From: an uncultured Clostridium sp.
Lineage (GTDB): Bacteria > Bacillota > Clostridia > Clostridiales > Clostridiaceae
NCBI GenBank assembly: GCA_934746015.1
Contig: CAKVEW010000008.1
Coordinates: 1 to 64,000, forward strand
Reading direction: 5' to 3'
Length of the DNA: 64,000 nucleotides
Positions 44,692-53,806 of the stretch are shown one piece after another. The notes under the pieces are model-generated. The model had not been told where the DNA came from. It worked only from the letters and a program-made list of their open reading frames with translations, and did no database searches. Position 1 is the stretch's first letter, and each line of letters opens with the position of its first letter. The position numbers and the translations under genes were made by a program.

Positions 44692-46233
44692 ATGTTAGAT
44701 AAAAGTATTAAAGAGCAGTTATCAACCTACCTTGATATGTTAGAAAATGATATTACTATAAAGATAAGCATAGGTAATGACAAAGCTTCCTTAGAAATTT
44801 CTGAACTTATAGATGAAATAGCTTCTATGTCTTCTAAAATTCATGTAGAAAATGCTACTCTTAGAAGAACTCCTAGTTTTAGTGTTAATGCCATGAATGA
44901 AGATACTGGGGTTACTTTTGCAGGTCTTCCCCTGGGGCATGAATTTTCTTCTTTAGTATTAGCATTACTACAAGTAAGTGGAAGAGCTCCTAAGGTAGAT
45001 GGAAGTATCATAAAAAGTATAAAAGCAATTGATAGAGATTTAAATTTTGAAACCTTTATAAGCTTAAGTTGTCATAATTGTCCTGATGTTGTTCAGGCTT
45101 TAAATCTTATGAGCATCTTAAATCCACGCATTACTCATAGCATGATAGATGGTGAAAGCTTTAAAGAAGAAATAGAAGCTAGAGATATTATGGCTGTTCC
45201 AACCATCTTTTTAAATGGTGAACATTTTGATAGTGGTAGAATAAGCTTAGAGGAAATCTTAACAAAACTAGGTGAAAAGAAGGATAGTTCTTCTCTTAAT
45301 GATAAAGATATTTTTGATGTTTTAATTGTTGGTGGAGGTCCTGCTGGCTCTAGTGCAGCAATATATTCTGTTAGAAAGGGTCTTAAAACTGGAATTGTAG
45401 TTGAACGCTTTGGTGGTCAAGTGATGGATACCATGTCAATTGAAAACTTTATTAGTGTTCCATATACAGAAGGTCCAAAACTGTCTAGAAACCTAGAAGA
45501 ACATGTGAAAAGCTATAATGTTGATATTATTAGTTCTGAAAGTGCAAAATCAATTACTAAAAATAACAATTATATAGAAATAAATTTAGATAGTAATGCT
45601 ACTCTTAAAAGTAAAACTCTTATAATTTCTACTGGGGCAAAGTGGAAAGAACTTGGTGTACCTGGGGAAAAAAAATTTAAAAATAAAGGTGTGGCTTATT
45701 GTCCTCACTGCGATGGTCCAATTTACAAAGGAAAGGATATAGCTGTTATTGGTGGAGGAAACTCTGGCATTGAAGCTGCTATTGACCTTGCTAATGTTGT
45801 AAAACATGTAACTGTATTAGAATTTTTACCTGAATTAAAAGCTGATGCTGTTTTACAAGATAAGTTATATTCTTTAGATAATGTAACTGTGCTAAAAAAT
45901 GTTCAAGTTAAAGAAATTAAAGGAACTAATAAGGTAAATGGTCTAGTTTATATTGACAGAAGTACCAATGAAGAAAAAAGTATTAATTTAGAAGGAATCT
46001 TTGTTCAAATTGGCTTAGTACCTAATACAAAGTGGCTTAATAATACTTTAGATATGAATAAAATAGGCGAAATCATTGTAGATAAAAAAGGTTCTACAAG
46101 TTTAGATGGTGTTTTTGCTGCTGGAGATTGCACTGATAGTCCATATAAACAAATAATTATTGCAATGGGCTCTGGAGCAACAGCTTCATTAAGTGCTTTT
46201 GATTATCTTATACGTAATAACCAGAATAGATAA
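44692..46233 (+). CDS. ahpF: alkyl hydroperoxide reductase AhpF (NADH-dependent flavoprotein)
   Basis: 513 residues. An N-terminal tandem thioredoxin-like domain with the CxxC in SLSCHNCPDVV (about 129-132), FAD-binding GGGPAGSSAAIYS (about 215), the catalytic disulfide YCPHCDGP (about 342-345), NAD-binding GGGNSGIEAAIDLA and a second FAD motif GVFAAGDCTD. It passes electrons from NADH to AhpC. Full length and with all redox centres. Confidence 0.95.
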   Translation: MLDKSIKEQLSTYLDMLENDITIKISIGNDKASLEISELIDEIASMSSKIHVENATLRRTPSFSVNAMNEDTGVTFAGLPLGHEFSSLVLALLQVSGRAPKVDGSIIKSIKAIDRDLNFETFISLSCHNCPDVVQALNLMSILNPRITHSMIDGESFKEEIEARDIMAVPTIFLNGEHFDSGRISLEEILTKLGEKKDSSSLNDKDIFDVLIVGGGPAGSSAAIYSVRKGLKTGIVVERFGGQVMDTMSIENFISVPYTEGPKLSRNLEEHVKSYNVDIISSESAKSITKNNNYIEINLDSNATLKSKTLIISTGAKWKELGVPGEKKFKNKGVAYCPHCDGPIYKGKDIAVIGGGNSGIEAAIDLANVVKHVTVLEFLPELKADAVLQDKLYSLDNVTVLKNVQVKEIKGTNKVNGLVYIDRSTNEEKSINLEGIFVQIGLVPNTKWLNNTLDMNKIGEIIVDKKGSTSLDGVFAAGDCTDSPYKQIIIAMGSGATASLSAFDYLIRNNQNR

Positions 46234-46276
46234 AGATTATTCTCAGAGTAAAATTTTATTAATTTTGAATATAAAA

Positions 46277-46322
46277 ATGAAGTCTAAATGTTATGTATAA
46301 ATATCTAACATTTAGACTTCAT
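46277..46322 (+). terminator. terminator shared by ahpF and the convergent ABC operon
   Basis: 17-bp perfect arms ATGAAGTCTAAATGTTA/TAACATTTAGACTTCAT with a 12-base loop, between two convergent operons. Confidence 0.8.
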
Positions 46323-46352
46323 ATTATAAATAATTACTTTTCTTAATTCACT

Positions 46353-47321
46353 CTAGTTTAAATATAATGAATCTGTATTAAATTCTTTATCTATCATTTT
46401 AGTTTTATACATAAAGTCTGCTACATTTTGTAATGCTGTACGGTCAGCTTCTGTTATTTCAATATTAAAATCATATTGCTTGAACATTTCTTCTACTGCT
46501 GATTTTTCTAAACCAAGGTCCTTAGCAACCATTTCCATTGATTCATCATGATTTTCATTTATAAAGTCAAGCACCTTAGATTGAGCTTTAATAAATAAAT
46601 CTATTTCTTCTTTATGTTCATTATAAAAATCTTCTCTAACAGCAACTACATTTACTCCATCAGTTAAGCCTTTTCCATCAGCAATTAAGTTATATCCTTG
46701 TTCCTTTGATTTATATGCATTTGCTCCAGCAACTAAAGCTGCATCAATACTTCCAGCATCTAATGCTGCTTTTGCATCAGGAATAGACATATTTACATAG
46801 TTTACATCTTCAATAGTCATTCCTGCTTTTTCAAGATATGATACTAATAATTGATGTAAAGTAGTTCCAACAGGTCCTGCCACTGTTTTACCTCTTAAAT
46901 CTTCAGGTGATTTAATACTTGCATCCTTTGAATATATAGTATAAGCTTCTGGAGATCTACCATATACATTTAATACTTTTATATCTGCACCATTTGCTGC
47001 TGCTAAAACTGCTGAAGTTCCTCCAAGAGCATATAATATATTAACATCACCTGATGCTAATGCTTGAGTTTGATCAGCTCCAGATGTTATTTCTGCATAC
47101 TTAACAGTTACTTCCTTACCATTATTTTTAAACTCTTCTTCAATAATGTTATTATTTTTTTGTACTATACTTGGTACATTTAGTGGTGATTTTACATGAG
47201 TTATTACTAATTCACTTAAATCTGATTTTTTAGAATTTCCTACTGATGAACAACCTACCATAGATGTTATAATTAACGCTCCTGATATAATTGATGTTAT
47301 TATTTTATTTCTTAATTTCAT
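46353..47321 (-). CDS. ABC substrate-binding lipoprotein (SsuA/TauA-like)
   Basis: 322 residues. Lipoprotein signal with lipobox ITSMVGC near residue 24. The mature protein follows the sulfonate/nitrate-binding pattern: TSGADQTQALASGDVNILYALGG, DLRGKTVAGPVGTTLHQLL, VNMSIPDAKAALDAGSIDAALV. Start ATG at 47321 is eight bases after GGAGG; the TTG at 47336 lies in that site. It binds the substrate for the permease and ATPase encoded upstream in the operon. Substrate probably an aliphatic sulfonate or similar anion, by family and by the Met/Cys leader. Confidence 0.82.
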   Translation of the reverse strand: MKLRNKIITSIISGALIITSMVGCSSVGNSKKSDLSELVITHVKSPLNVPSIVQKNNNIIEEEFKNNGKEVTVKYAEITSGADQTQALASGDVNILYALGGTSAVLAAANGADIKVLNVYGRSPEAYTIYSKDASIKSPEDLRGKTVAGPVGTTLHQLLVSYLEKAGMTIEDVNYVNMSIPDAKAALDAGSIDAALVAGANAYKSKEQGYNLIADGKGLTDGVNVVAVREDFYNEHKEEIDLFIKAQSKVLDFINENHDESMEMVAKDLGLEKSAVEEMFKQYDFNIEITEADRTALQNVADFMYKTKMIDKEFNTDSLYLN

Positions 47322-47350
47322 TTTTCTTTCCTCCAATTAGTATGTTTTTA

Positions 47351-48064
47351 TTATTGAACCTTTAAGTCATTCAGTATTTTCTTTTTAATATTTAAATACT
47401 TATCACTTAATAGGTCCCTGTCTTTATTTTTCTCATCCATTTCATATTGAGATTTAATTCTTCCTTTTTCTAAAACTACTATTTTATCCCCAAGAACTAA
47501 GGCCTCATCTATGCTATGGGTTACGAATAAAATTGGACAATTTCTCTTATTATGTATTTTTATTAGTTCTTTTTGCATTTGTTCTCTTGTAAAATAATCT
47601 AGTGCAGAAAATGGCTCATCCATCATTATAAAATCTGGTTCATATGCAAAGGCCCTAGCTATAGATACCCTTTGTTTCATTCCACCAGACAATTGATTTG
47701 GATAAGCACTATAAAATTTTTTAAGTCCTACAGTTTCAATAATTTCATTTATTTTTTCTTCATCTACATACTTATCTTTTATTCCAAAGGTTATATTCTT
47801 TTTTACATCTAGCCATGGCATTAATCTGTCTTCTTGAAATACATATGCTTTTCTACTAATATGAGTTTCCTTTATTTCTCCTTGATCAAGTTTTTCTAAT
47901 CCTGCTACAAGTCTTAGTAAAGTAGTCTTCCCACATCCACTTCTTCCTAAAATCACTGTTATTTTATTCTCATGTATATCTAAATCAATACCATCTAAAA
48001 CTTTTATCTGTTCTTTTTCAACAGTATAAAACTTGCTTACCTTTACTAACTTAATCCCAGCCAT
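47351..48064 (-). CDS. ABC transporter ATPase (SsuB/TauB-like)
   Basis: 237 residues. Walker A LGRSGCGKTTLL, Q-loop FQEDRLMPW, signature LSGGMKQRVSIARAF, Walker B DFIMMDEPFSALD and H-loop FVTHSIDEAL. It overlaps the end of the permease gene by 14 bases, so it is coupled. Confidence 0.9.
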   Translation of the reverse strand: MAGIKLVKVSKFYTVEKEQIKVLDGIDLDIHENKITVILGRSGCGKTTLLRLVAGLEKLDQGEIKETHISRKAYVFQEDRLMPWLDVKKNITFGIKDKYVDEEKINEIIETVGLKKFYSAYPNQLSGGMKQRVSIARAFAYEPDFIMMDEPFSALDYFTREQMQKELIKIHNKRNCPILFVTHSIDEALVLGDKIVVLEKGRIKSQYEMDEKNKDRDLLSDKYLNIKKKILNDLKVQ

Positions 48065-48815
48065 TATTACCTGATCCTTTCAATACTTTATCAATTACAA
48101 ATGCAAATAATCTATCTGTTATGTAACCAACTACTCCTATTACTAAAATACCTACTATAACATTATCTGTTCTAGACATTTGTTGAGAGAATAAAATCAT
48201 ATGTCCAAGACCTGTTGAAGCTGCTATCATTTCGGCACTTATTATAGCTCTCCAGCTATATCCAAGTCCTATTCTCATCCCAACTAATATATCTGACATA
48301 GCATATGGAAACATTATTTTAAAAAAGCTTTTTACCTTTGAATACCCATAAACTTGTCCAACTTCAATAAGCTTTTTATCACAGCTTACAAAGCCCTTAA
48401 CTGTATTTAAATATATAGGGAAAAAAGAAGTTAAAACTATTATTGCTATTTTTGTAGTTTCCCCTATTCCAAACCATAGGATTAATAATGGTATTAAACT
48501 TAAAGGTGGAATGTTTTTTAAGAATTGAACAATAGTCTCGTAGTAATCAGTAGATTTAGGAAGTATAATCCTAAGCATTGCTAATATAAAAGCTGATATT
48601 GTTGCTATAAAGAATCCTTTTATTACTCTTATAAAACTTATAGATATATCTTCAAATATTTCTCCAGATAGTATCATTTTATATAAACTATCAAGCACTT
48701 TAGCTGGTGATGGTAGTATATAAGAACTTACTAAATTAAGCTCTGTTACTATTATCCATATTAAAAGTAATGCTATAATTGAAATCCATGTTTTTATAAA
48801 CTTTTTTTTATTCAT
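48051..48815 (-). CDS. ABC transporter permease (SsuC/TauC-like)
   Basis: 254 residues, six membrane segments. The EAA loop is KKLIEVGQVYGYSKVKSFFK with IMFPYAMSDILVGMRIGLGYSWRAIISAEM after it, as in SsuC. ATG is three bases after the stop of a 13-codon ORF and has GGAG about ten bases upstream. First main gene of the importer operon. Confidence 0.87.
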   Translation of the reverse strand: MNKKKFIKTWISIIALLLIWIIVTELNLVSSYILPSPAKVLDSLYKMILSGEIFEDISISFIRVIKGFFIATISAFILAMLRIILPKSTDYYETIVQFLKNIPPLSLIPLLILWFGIGETTKIAIIVLTSFFPIYLNTVKGFVSCDKKLIEVGQVYGYSKVKSFFKIMFPYAMSDILVGMRIGLGYSWRAIISAEMIAASTGLGHMILFSQQMSRTDNVIVGILVIGVVGYITDRLFAFVIDKVLKGSGNNGWD

Positions 48816-48818
48816 TTA

Positions 48819-48860
48819 TTAACACTCCATCTCCATTATTGCATCCATAGTATATGTCAT
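48819..48860 (-). CDS. 13-residue Met-rich leader peptide ending in Cys
   Basis: Behind the strong ribosome binding site GGAGGTAAAGG, ATG starts a 13-codon ORF reading MTYTMDAIMEMEC, with four Met and a C-terminal Cys. The stop codon is three bases before the permease start. Position and composition suggest a translated leader that senses sulfur amino acid supply, or a simple coupling ORF. The ORF is seen directly; regulation is inferred. Confidence 0.5.
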   Translation of the reverse strand: MTYTMDAIMEMEC

Positions 48861-48953
48861 ACCTTTACCTCCATTCATATCTTTTGTTAAGTTATGTCAA
48901 ATTCCATTTAATGTCTTACGTTTTTATTAGCATAATTTACTAAATTCAAAACA

Positions 48954-48982
48954 AGTATACTACAATTGATATTGAATATCAA
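48954..48982 (-). promoter_or_regulatory. ABC operon promoter overlapped by a palindrome
   Basis: On the minus strand TTGATA (-35) and TATACT (-10) are 17 bases apart. The -35 is one arm of the palindrome TTGATATTCAATATCAA (48966-48982), so a bound regulator would block the promoter. The same arm and spacer pattern occurs before ahpC. Confidence 0.6.
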
Positions 48983-49046
48983 TATTATTTATTTATAAAT
49001 AATTATTTTTTCTTAATACATTTTAAAAACTTATTTTGAGTAAAAA

Positions 49047-49080
49047 TAAATTTCTTAGCAAAACCTTACTAAGAAATTTA
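49047..49080 (-). terminator. terminator of the bile-salt hydrolase gene
   Basis: 12-bp arms TAAATTTCTTAG/CTAAGAAATTTA; TTTTTA follows on the minus strand. It lies within about 50 bases of the stop codon. Confidence 0.7.
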
Positions 49081-49097
49081 TAAAAAATGAATAAATA

Positions 49098-50087
49098 TTA
49101 ATTTTGATAATTTATATCTTGAGTTGTTAAGTAATTAAATACTTTTAATTCTTTTCCTTGTAATTTTTCTTTTTTCATATCTATGGCATTTATTCTATTA
49201 TTATCATAATTTTTGTAATAATAAATACACTTCCCCAAATCCATACAAGAAGAATATAATGTCAAATCCTCTAATCCTTCTTTAGTTATAACTCCACCCT
49301 TAACCATCTTTACGTAATCAAGCATATGAAAAAATTGTGTAACTGCATTTATATCATTATCAATTTTTGGCATATTTGCTCTAATATATGCAATTCTTAC
49401 AAACCTTGAAACTGATGCAAAATCCCCTGGTATTCCTAAAGTACCAGCTCCAATTCCTAATGGTGTTAATTCTTGATTGCTCCATTCAGTATCTTTAGGA
49501 TTATTAGGAGTAATAAACATATACTCATTTAAATTTGTTAAATGCCAATCAAAAGTAGGATTATTAGTCATTACTCCTACAGTGTTATCATAACAAGCAA
49601 ACTTCTCCTTTGTTTTTTCAATAACTATAGACTTACCACTTTTATCACTAACCATCCAATGAAGAGTTGGACAAGGTGTCTTTTCATTAATTGGAATATC
49701 CACTAATTCTATATTTTCAATACTATTTTTAACCTCATCTACAGTATCATGATTAGATAATATCCATTGAATAAAGTCATAGGGAGGAATATTAATTTTA
49801 CCTTCAACAGCTTTTTCTTCAAAAAAAGCATAACCTTGAAAGTTTAACCCTGCAGCAGCTAATCCATTTTCATTCATACCATCAGCTATTGTTGGATGGT
49901 TATCAATAACTGTTCCCATCCCAAGTATTGCTCTATTATTTGTTATCATATTACCTGTAACTATATCTTTAAATTCATAGGATCTTGGAATTATAATAAC
50001 TTCTTGATTGAAAGTATAGGCTAAATCCATATTACGTCCAAAGAAATAATTACCTTTATTTGAACTTATACTTAATGCTGTACACAT
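49098..50087 (-). CDS. cbh: choloylglycine (bile salt) hydrolase
   Basis: 329 residues, Ntn-hydrolase. The initiator Met is followed by Cys2, which becomes the N-terminal nucleophile. MCTALS, Arg in FFGRNMDLAYTF, Asp after it, NENGLAAAGLNF, MTNNPTFDWHL and FASVSRFVR give the conserved Arg18, Asp21, Asn and Arg set. It cleaves glycine- and taurine-conjugated bile acids and is close in layout to the C. perfringens enzyme; penicillin V acylase is the alternative. The start at 50087 is required for the Cys2 nucleophile and is preceded by GAGAGG. No signal peptide. Confidence 0.92.
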   Translation of the reverse strand: MCTALSISSNKGNYFFGRNMDLAYTFNQEVIIIPRSYEFKDIVTGNMITNNRAILGMGTVIDNHPTIADGMNENGLAAAGLNFQGYAFFEEKAVEGKINIPPYDFIQWILSNHDTVDEVKNSIENIELVDIPINEKTPCPTLHWMVSDKSGKSIVIEKTKEKFACYDNTVGVMTNNPTFDWHLTNLNEYMFITPNNPKDTEWSNQELTPLGIGAGTLGIPGDFASVSRFVRIAYIRANMPKIDNDINAVTQFFHMLDYVKMVKGGVITKEGLEDLTLYSSCMDLGKCIYYYKNYDNNRINAIDMKKEKLQGKELKVFNYLTTQDINYQN

Positions 50088-50369
50088 AACTACACCTCTC
50101 ATTTTAAATTATATATTTCTATTATGTCTTTAATTAATTATACTATACTTAATTAAAGATACTTTCATAATCAATAGTAACTAAACATAGAGCTACTCAC
50201 CTATATCTCTATTAACATAATGAATGAGAAAAATAATATTTCTCCAGAAGAAATAGAAAGTAATAATTCACTAGCACCTAGTAAAAATTTTAAAGTGATT
50301 AACTCTATAGATTATGACTTAACTACTTAAGATCTGAGATTAAATTGTAATAACATATCATAAAATAAA
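50088..50369. other. gap upstream of the bile-salt hydrolase with a 10-bp palindrome
   Basis: CTTTAATTAA and TTAATTAAAG (50128-50158) flank a TATAAT (50137-50142, minus strand) that may be the -10 of the hydrolase. A 36-codon plus-strand frame at 50220-50330 has no ribosome binding site and is not called. Confidence 0.45.
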
Positions 50370-50408
50370 AAATAAGCTAGTATAACTTTTATCAATACTA
50401 GCTTATTT
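50370..50408 (-). terminator. terminator of the pseudouridine synthase gene
   Basis: 14-bp perfect arms AAATAAGCTAGTAT/ATACTAGCTTATTT overlapping the gene's stop codon, followed on the minus strand by TTTTTATTTT. Confidence 0.75.
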
Positions 50409-51081
50409 CCATTAATTTATCTATTTCTTCTTTGGTTAGTTCTCTCCACTTTCCAACTTCTATTCCTTCAGAAAGTATACTTACTATCCTTATTCTTTCT
50501 AATTTAATAACATTATATCCAAAGGTTTTGCACATTCTTCTTATTTGTCTATTTAGTCCTTGAGTTAATATTATATTAAATGTATTATTATTTATTCTTC
50601 TTAACTTACAAGGTCTTGTAACTGTTCCTAGTATATTAACCCCCTTAGACATATTATTAATAAACTCATCATCAAAATCCTTATCTAAAGTTACTATATA
50701 TTCTTTTTCATGATAGCTTTCTGAAGATAATATTTTATTGGCTAGATCTCCATCATTAGTCATTAGTATAAGGCCCTCTGAATCCTTATCTAATCGTCCA
50801 ACTGGAAAAACATAATCCTTATAGTCTAAAAAATCAATTATATTATCTTTTATTTCTCTTGATGAAGTACAAACTATTCCTTTAGGCTTATTCAAGGCTA
50901 TATATATTTTTTCCTTTTTCTTAATTTTTTCTCCATCTAATAATATGTCATCACTTTCTTCAACCCACTGTCCTTGCTCACATAGCTTTCCATTAACTAT
51001 TATTCTTTTATCTTCAATTAATCTACTTACTTCTTTTCTTGAGCAATACCCATAGTTACTTAATAATTTATTTATTCTCAA
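50398..51081 (-). CDS. pseudouridine synthase, RluB/RluF (RsuA) family
   Basis: 227 residues. An N-terminal S4 RNA-binding domain (MRINKLLSNYGYCSRKEVSRLI, about 1-50), then the catalytic GRLDKDSEGLILMTNDG with the active-site Asp, and GLNRQIRRMCKTFGYNV near the end. It isomerises uridine to pseudouridine in rRNA, most likely 23S, in the RluF/RluB group. Single gene. Confidence 0.9.
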   Translation of the reverse strand: MRINKLLSNYGYCSRKEVSRLIEDKRIIVNGKLCEQGQWVEESDDILLDGEKIKKKEKIYIALNKPKGIVCTSSREIKDNIIDFLDYKDYVFPVGRLDKDSEGLILMTNDGDLANKILSSESYHEKEYIVTLDKDFDDEFINNMSKGVNILGTVTRPCKLRRINNNTFNIILTQGLNRQIRRMCKTFGYNVIKLERIRIVSILSEGIEVGKWRELTKEEIDKLMEIS

Positions 51082-51354
51082 AGCAAAATTTCCTTCCTAT
51101 TATGAAAATTATATGTACATTTTTATCTTATTAATAATACTATAATTAATTAGTTTCTTTCAATTAATAAATCTCTTTACCATACAATAGCAAAAATCAA
51201 TCCCTCTCTTTTACAACTGTATTGAAACCATTTTACAACTGTTTTGTAGTTTTTTTATACCTATTTTATAACTACTTTTATATAACTTTATTATAATATT
51301 TTTCATTAATCTTTTAAATAAAGATATTGACAACCTAAAAGAAAACAGTTATGA

Positions 51355-51822
51355 TTTATTGTTTCTGGTATCTGTGGTGTTACTGAACCTGCTATATATG
51401 GTCTGTCATTACCAGCAAAGAAACAAGATTACATTCCTCATGGTGATATAAAAAGAGTTCCATTTAATATTAACCTTGAAGAAGGTATAAGTGACTTAGA
51501 AAAAGAAATTTTATTTGATTATCCAACACATAATGATATGGGAGACTGCTTGAATTACATGCTTCGTTCTCGTTGGACAAGAATTATTTATAAAGGAAAA
51601 TCTATTCCTGAAAGAAAATGTAATAAAACACATTACACTCGTGGAGATGTTGTAATGGTTAATGATAATCTAGCCCATTATCGTGCTGAAGTACAAATCG
51701 TATTAAAAGATATGGAGGTAGATGGTCAACGTAACTTAGTTGGACGTATCTCAGAAGACGAAATTATGTTATTAGACTATATGAAGGGTACAGAAGTCTT
51801 CAGCTTTATCAAAGAAGACTAA
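51355..51822 (+). pseudogene. deletion scar: PTS EIIC end fused to MupG (DUF871) C-terminal domain
   Basis: The frame is open from 51355 to the stop at 51822, but no start with a ribosome binding site leads into it. It begins IVSGICGVTEPAIYGLSLPAKK, a motif of EIIC permeases of the glucose/MurNAc family. From about codon 24 it reads HGDIKRVPFNINLEEG, LRSRWTRIIYKGKSIPERK, HYTRGDVVMVND, HYRAEVQIVLKDMEVDG and GRISEDEIMLLDYMKG, the C-terminal cyclophilin-like domain of DUF871 (MupG-type 6-phospho-N-acetylmuramidase). A deletion between adjacent PTS and mupG genes explains it. Arginine is mostly CGT here, unlike the AGA of its neighbours. Confidence 0.65.
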
Positions 51823-51852
51823 AAAACAACTTCTCATTTCTTTAAAAAAGCT

Positions 51853-51894
51853 CTATGTAGATAGACTCTCTTTAATGAGTGTCCATCTATATAG
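51853..51894 (+). terminator. hairpin between the scar and the GH3 gene
   Basis: CTATGTAGATAGACTC paired imperfectly with GAGTGTCCATCTATATAG; TTTTTTA follows on the plus strand. It may end transcripts from both sides. Confidence 0.55.
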
Positions 51895-51955
51895 GGTCAA
51901 TTTTTTATGAATCTTTTTAAACTAGCATATAGAAATTTAAAATATTATTAGCATT

Positions 51956-53668
51956 TTAATAATATAGTTTATTATCTTCAATAATATTTAAAACATTATT
52001 ATTTGCGGTAGCTACTCTTGGAATCTTAATTTGATTTTTGGAAATTCCTTTTTTAAACAAAAATTCCTTTACCTTATTAAAGGTTCCCTCTTCAACTATT
52101 ATTATCTTAGGCATAGCTAGTCCATTTTTCCCTCTAAATCTTTTATATGCTAAATTACAGTTTCCCAACTCTTGATCTAAGGTAATCTCAATATTTTTAA
52201 CTAATTGCTTTGTAGCCCTTCCCTTAATTTCAAAATAAAATTCATATCTACCAGGTGTTATTGAGTTATTAGTAACTGTGGTATAATCTATTAAATCAAG
52301 TTTTAGTCTTTTTTTTGTATTTTCAATTGCATCCGTTAAATGCTCTTCAGTTGTTTTTTCTGATACCATATTTAATACTTGATTCCTTCTATATAAAAAT
52401 TCTACTTCAGGTGAATTGTTATAAAAGTCTACTACCTTAATAACATCACCTAATCTATACCTATAAAGTCCTGTATAGGTAGTGATAACTAATTCATAGC
52501 TTTTTCCTATTTCTAACTCATCTGCAGAAAGGGTTTTAGGGCTCTTTTTATTAAATTCTTCTATTGGTATAAACTCATAAAAAACTGTATCTGGTATTAC
52601 TACATATCTTATTTTACTAGCATATGGATTTATCCCTATAATACCTTCTGATGCTGCATAACAAGGTGAATATATAGGTGTATTTCCAGAGTAATAATTA
52701 ACCATATCATTATAAATTGAAAAATTAGCTCCTGTAACAGAAGCAATATATTGAAAGTTCGGCCATATTCTTTTACAAATCCCCTTAAAGCCTTTTTTAA
52801 ACTCTTTTTCTAACTCATCTGCCCTAGCTGCATTTGGTAATAAATATTTATTTAAAGCTTTCCTAGTCTCATCATCAATATTTAATGCTTTTCTTAATCT
52901 TCCTTTACGTATATCTTTTACTAAACTATCGGAGTTATTATCCATAACCCTTAATAAATCTAAAACATTTGAAATAAATACTCCAGATATATATAATAAA
53001 TTTTTTTCTCTTAACCCAAAGAGCACATGCAAATAAAGTGATGCTTCTTTATCCTTAATTTTCATAACTTCATAGGGCGAAGTATATAAATAAGGTAATA
53101 TATTCTTAATGCTATTTATTCCTCCAGATGTTGCTGAACAAATAGGAGTTCCACCCTCGGTATAAGTACTCATAACAACATCAGCTATCATTAATCCTCT
53201 TCCATAATTCCATTTTTCTTTAAAATTATTATAGGCGAATTTATTCATCAATAATGCCATATATTTTGATGCTTTAATCCTACTTGTTTTTGTTACAGGA
53301 ATTAGTTTTTGCTTACCTGTAGTCCCTGAAGTATGCCCAAAATACTCAACCTTTTTTGTTATTAATATATTTTTTTCGCCCTTAGCCATACGTTCAATAT
53401 AATTGTCATAATAAGAGTATTCTGTTAATGGTACTTTTGACTTAAAATCATCTATTGTAAGTATATTTTTAAACTTAAGCTTTTCGCCTATTTCACTATT
53501 AGCATTTTTAGATAAAATATCAAACAACAAATCATCATTTACTTTCTTAAAACTTTTAGTTTGCTTATTAAAATTTTTTTCTACAATTCCTCCACAACTA
53601 ATCATTGTCCTATAGAGTACCTTACTCATTATGGACATATTTCTACACATCCTATGATTATTTTCCAT
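51956..53668 (-). CDS. GH3-family acyl-adenylate/amide synthetase
   Basis: 570 residues, the size of GH3 proteins. The ANL-type nucleotide motif YFGHTSGTTGKQKLIPVT is at about 109-126, YAASEGIIGIN at about 333 and GLYRYRLGDVIKVVDF at about 405; these are the three GH3 motifs. In plants GH3 enzymes activate a carboxylic acid with ATP and join it to an amino acid; bacterial members are little studied. No ribosome binding site is evident before ATG 53668. Monocistronic. The acyl acid is unknown; the bile-salt hydrolase nearby hints at steroid acids, but this is speculation. Confidence 0.85.
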   Translation of the reverse strand: MENNHRMCRNMSIMSKVLYRTMISCGGIVEKNFNKQTKSFKKVNDDLLFDILSKNANSEIGEKLKFKNILTIDDFKSKVPLTEYSYYDNYIERMAKGEKNILITKKVEYFGHTSGTTGKQKLIPVTKTSRIKASKYMALLMNKFAYNNFKEKWNYGRGLMIADVVMSTYTEGGTPICSATSGGINSIKNILPYLYTSPYEVMKIKDKEASLYLHVLFGLREKNLLYISGVFISNVLDLLRVMDNNSDSLVKDIRKGRLRKALNIDDETRKALNKYLLPNAARADELEKEFKKGFKGICKRIWPNFQYIASVTGANFSIYNDMVNYYSGNTPIYSPCYAASEGIIGINPYASKIRYVVIPDTVFYEFIPIEEFNKKSPKTLSADELEIGKSYELVITTYTGLYRYRLGDVIKVVDFYNNSPEVEFLYRRNQVLNMVSEKTTEEHLTDAIENTKKRLKLDLIDYTTVTNNSITPGRYEFYFEIKGRATKQLVKNIEITLDQELGNCNLAYKRFRGKNGLAMPKIIIVEEGTFNKVKEFLFKKGISKNQIKIPRVATANNNVLNIIEDNKLYY

Positions 53669-53806
53669 AGATATTATATGAAGCTGCTTAAAAAATGGTA
53701 TTAAATCATAGCAATTAAGTTAAAGAGTCATATTTTCTATCTTTATTCTTTCTAATATTTTAGAAGGCTTTAATGACTATTATATTATCAATTGCTATAA
53801 AATTAC

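Noticed and set aside
50220..50330. 36-codon plus-strand frame starting MNEKNNISPEEIE
   Set aside because: No ribosome binding site, no recognised relative and no promoter; it could be the end of a lost gene but cannot be supported.
51209..51242. Direct repeat TTTTACAACTGT, twice, between the pseudouridine synthase gene and the deletion scar
   Set aside because: Two short copies in AT-rich DNA, not clearly tied to a promoter; too weak to call.
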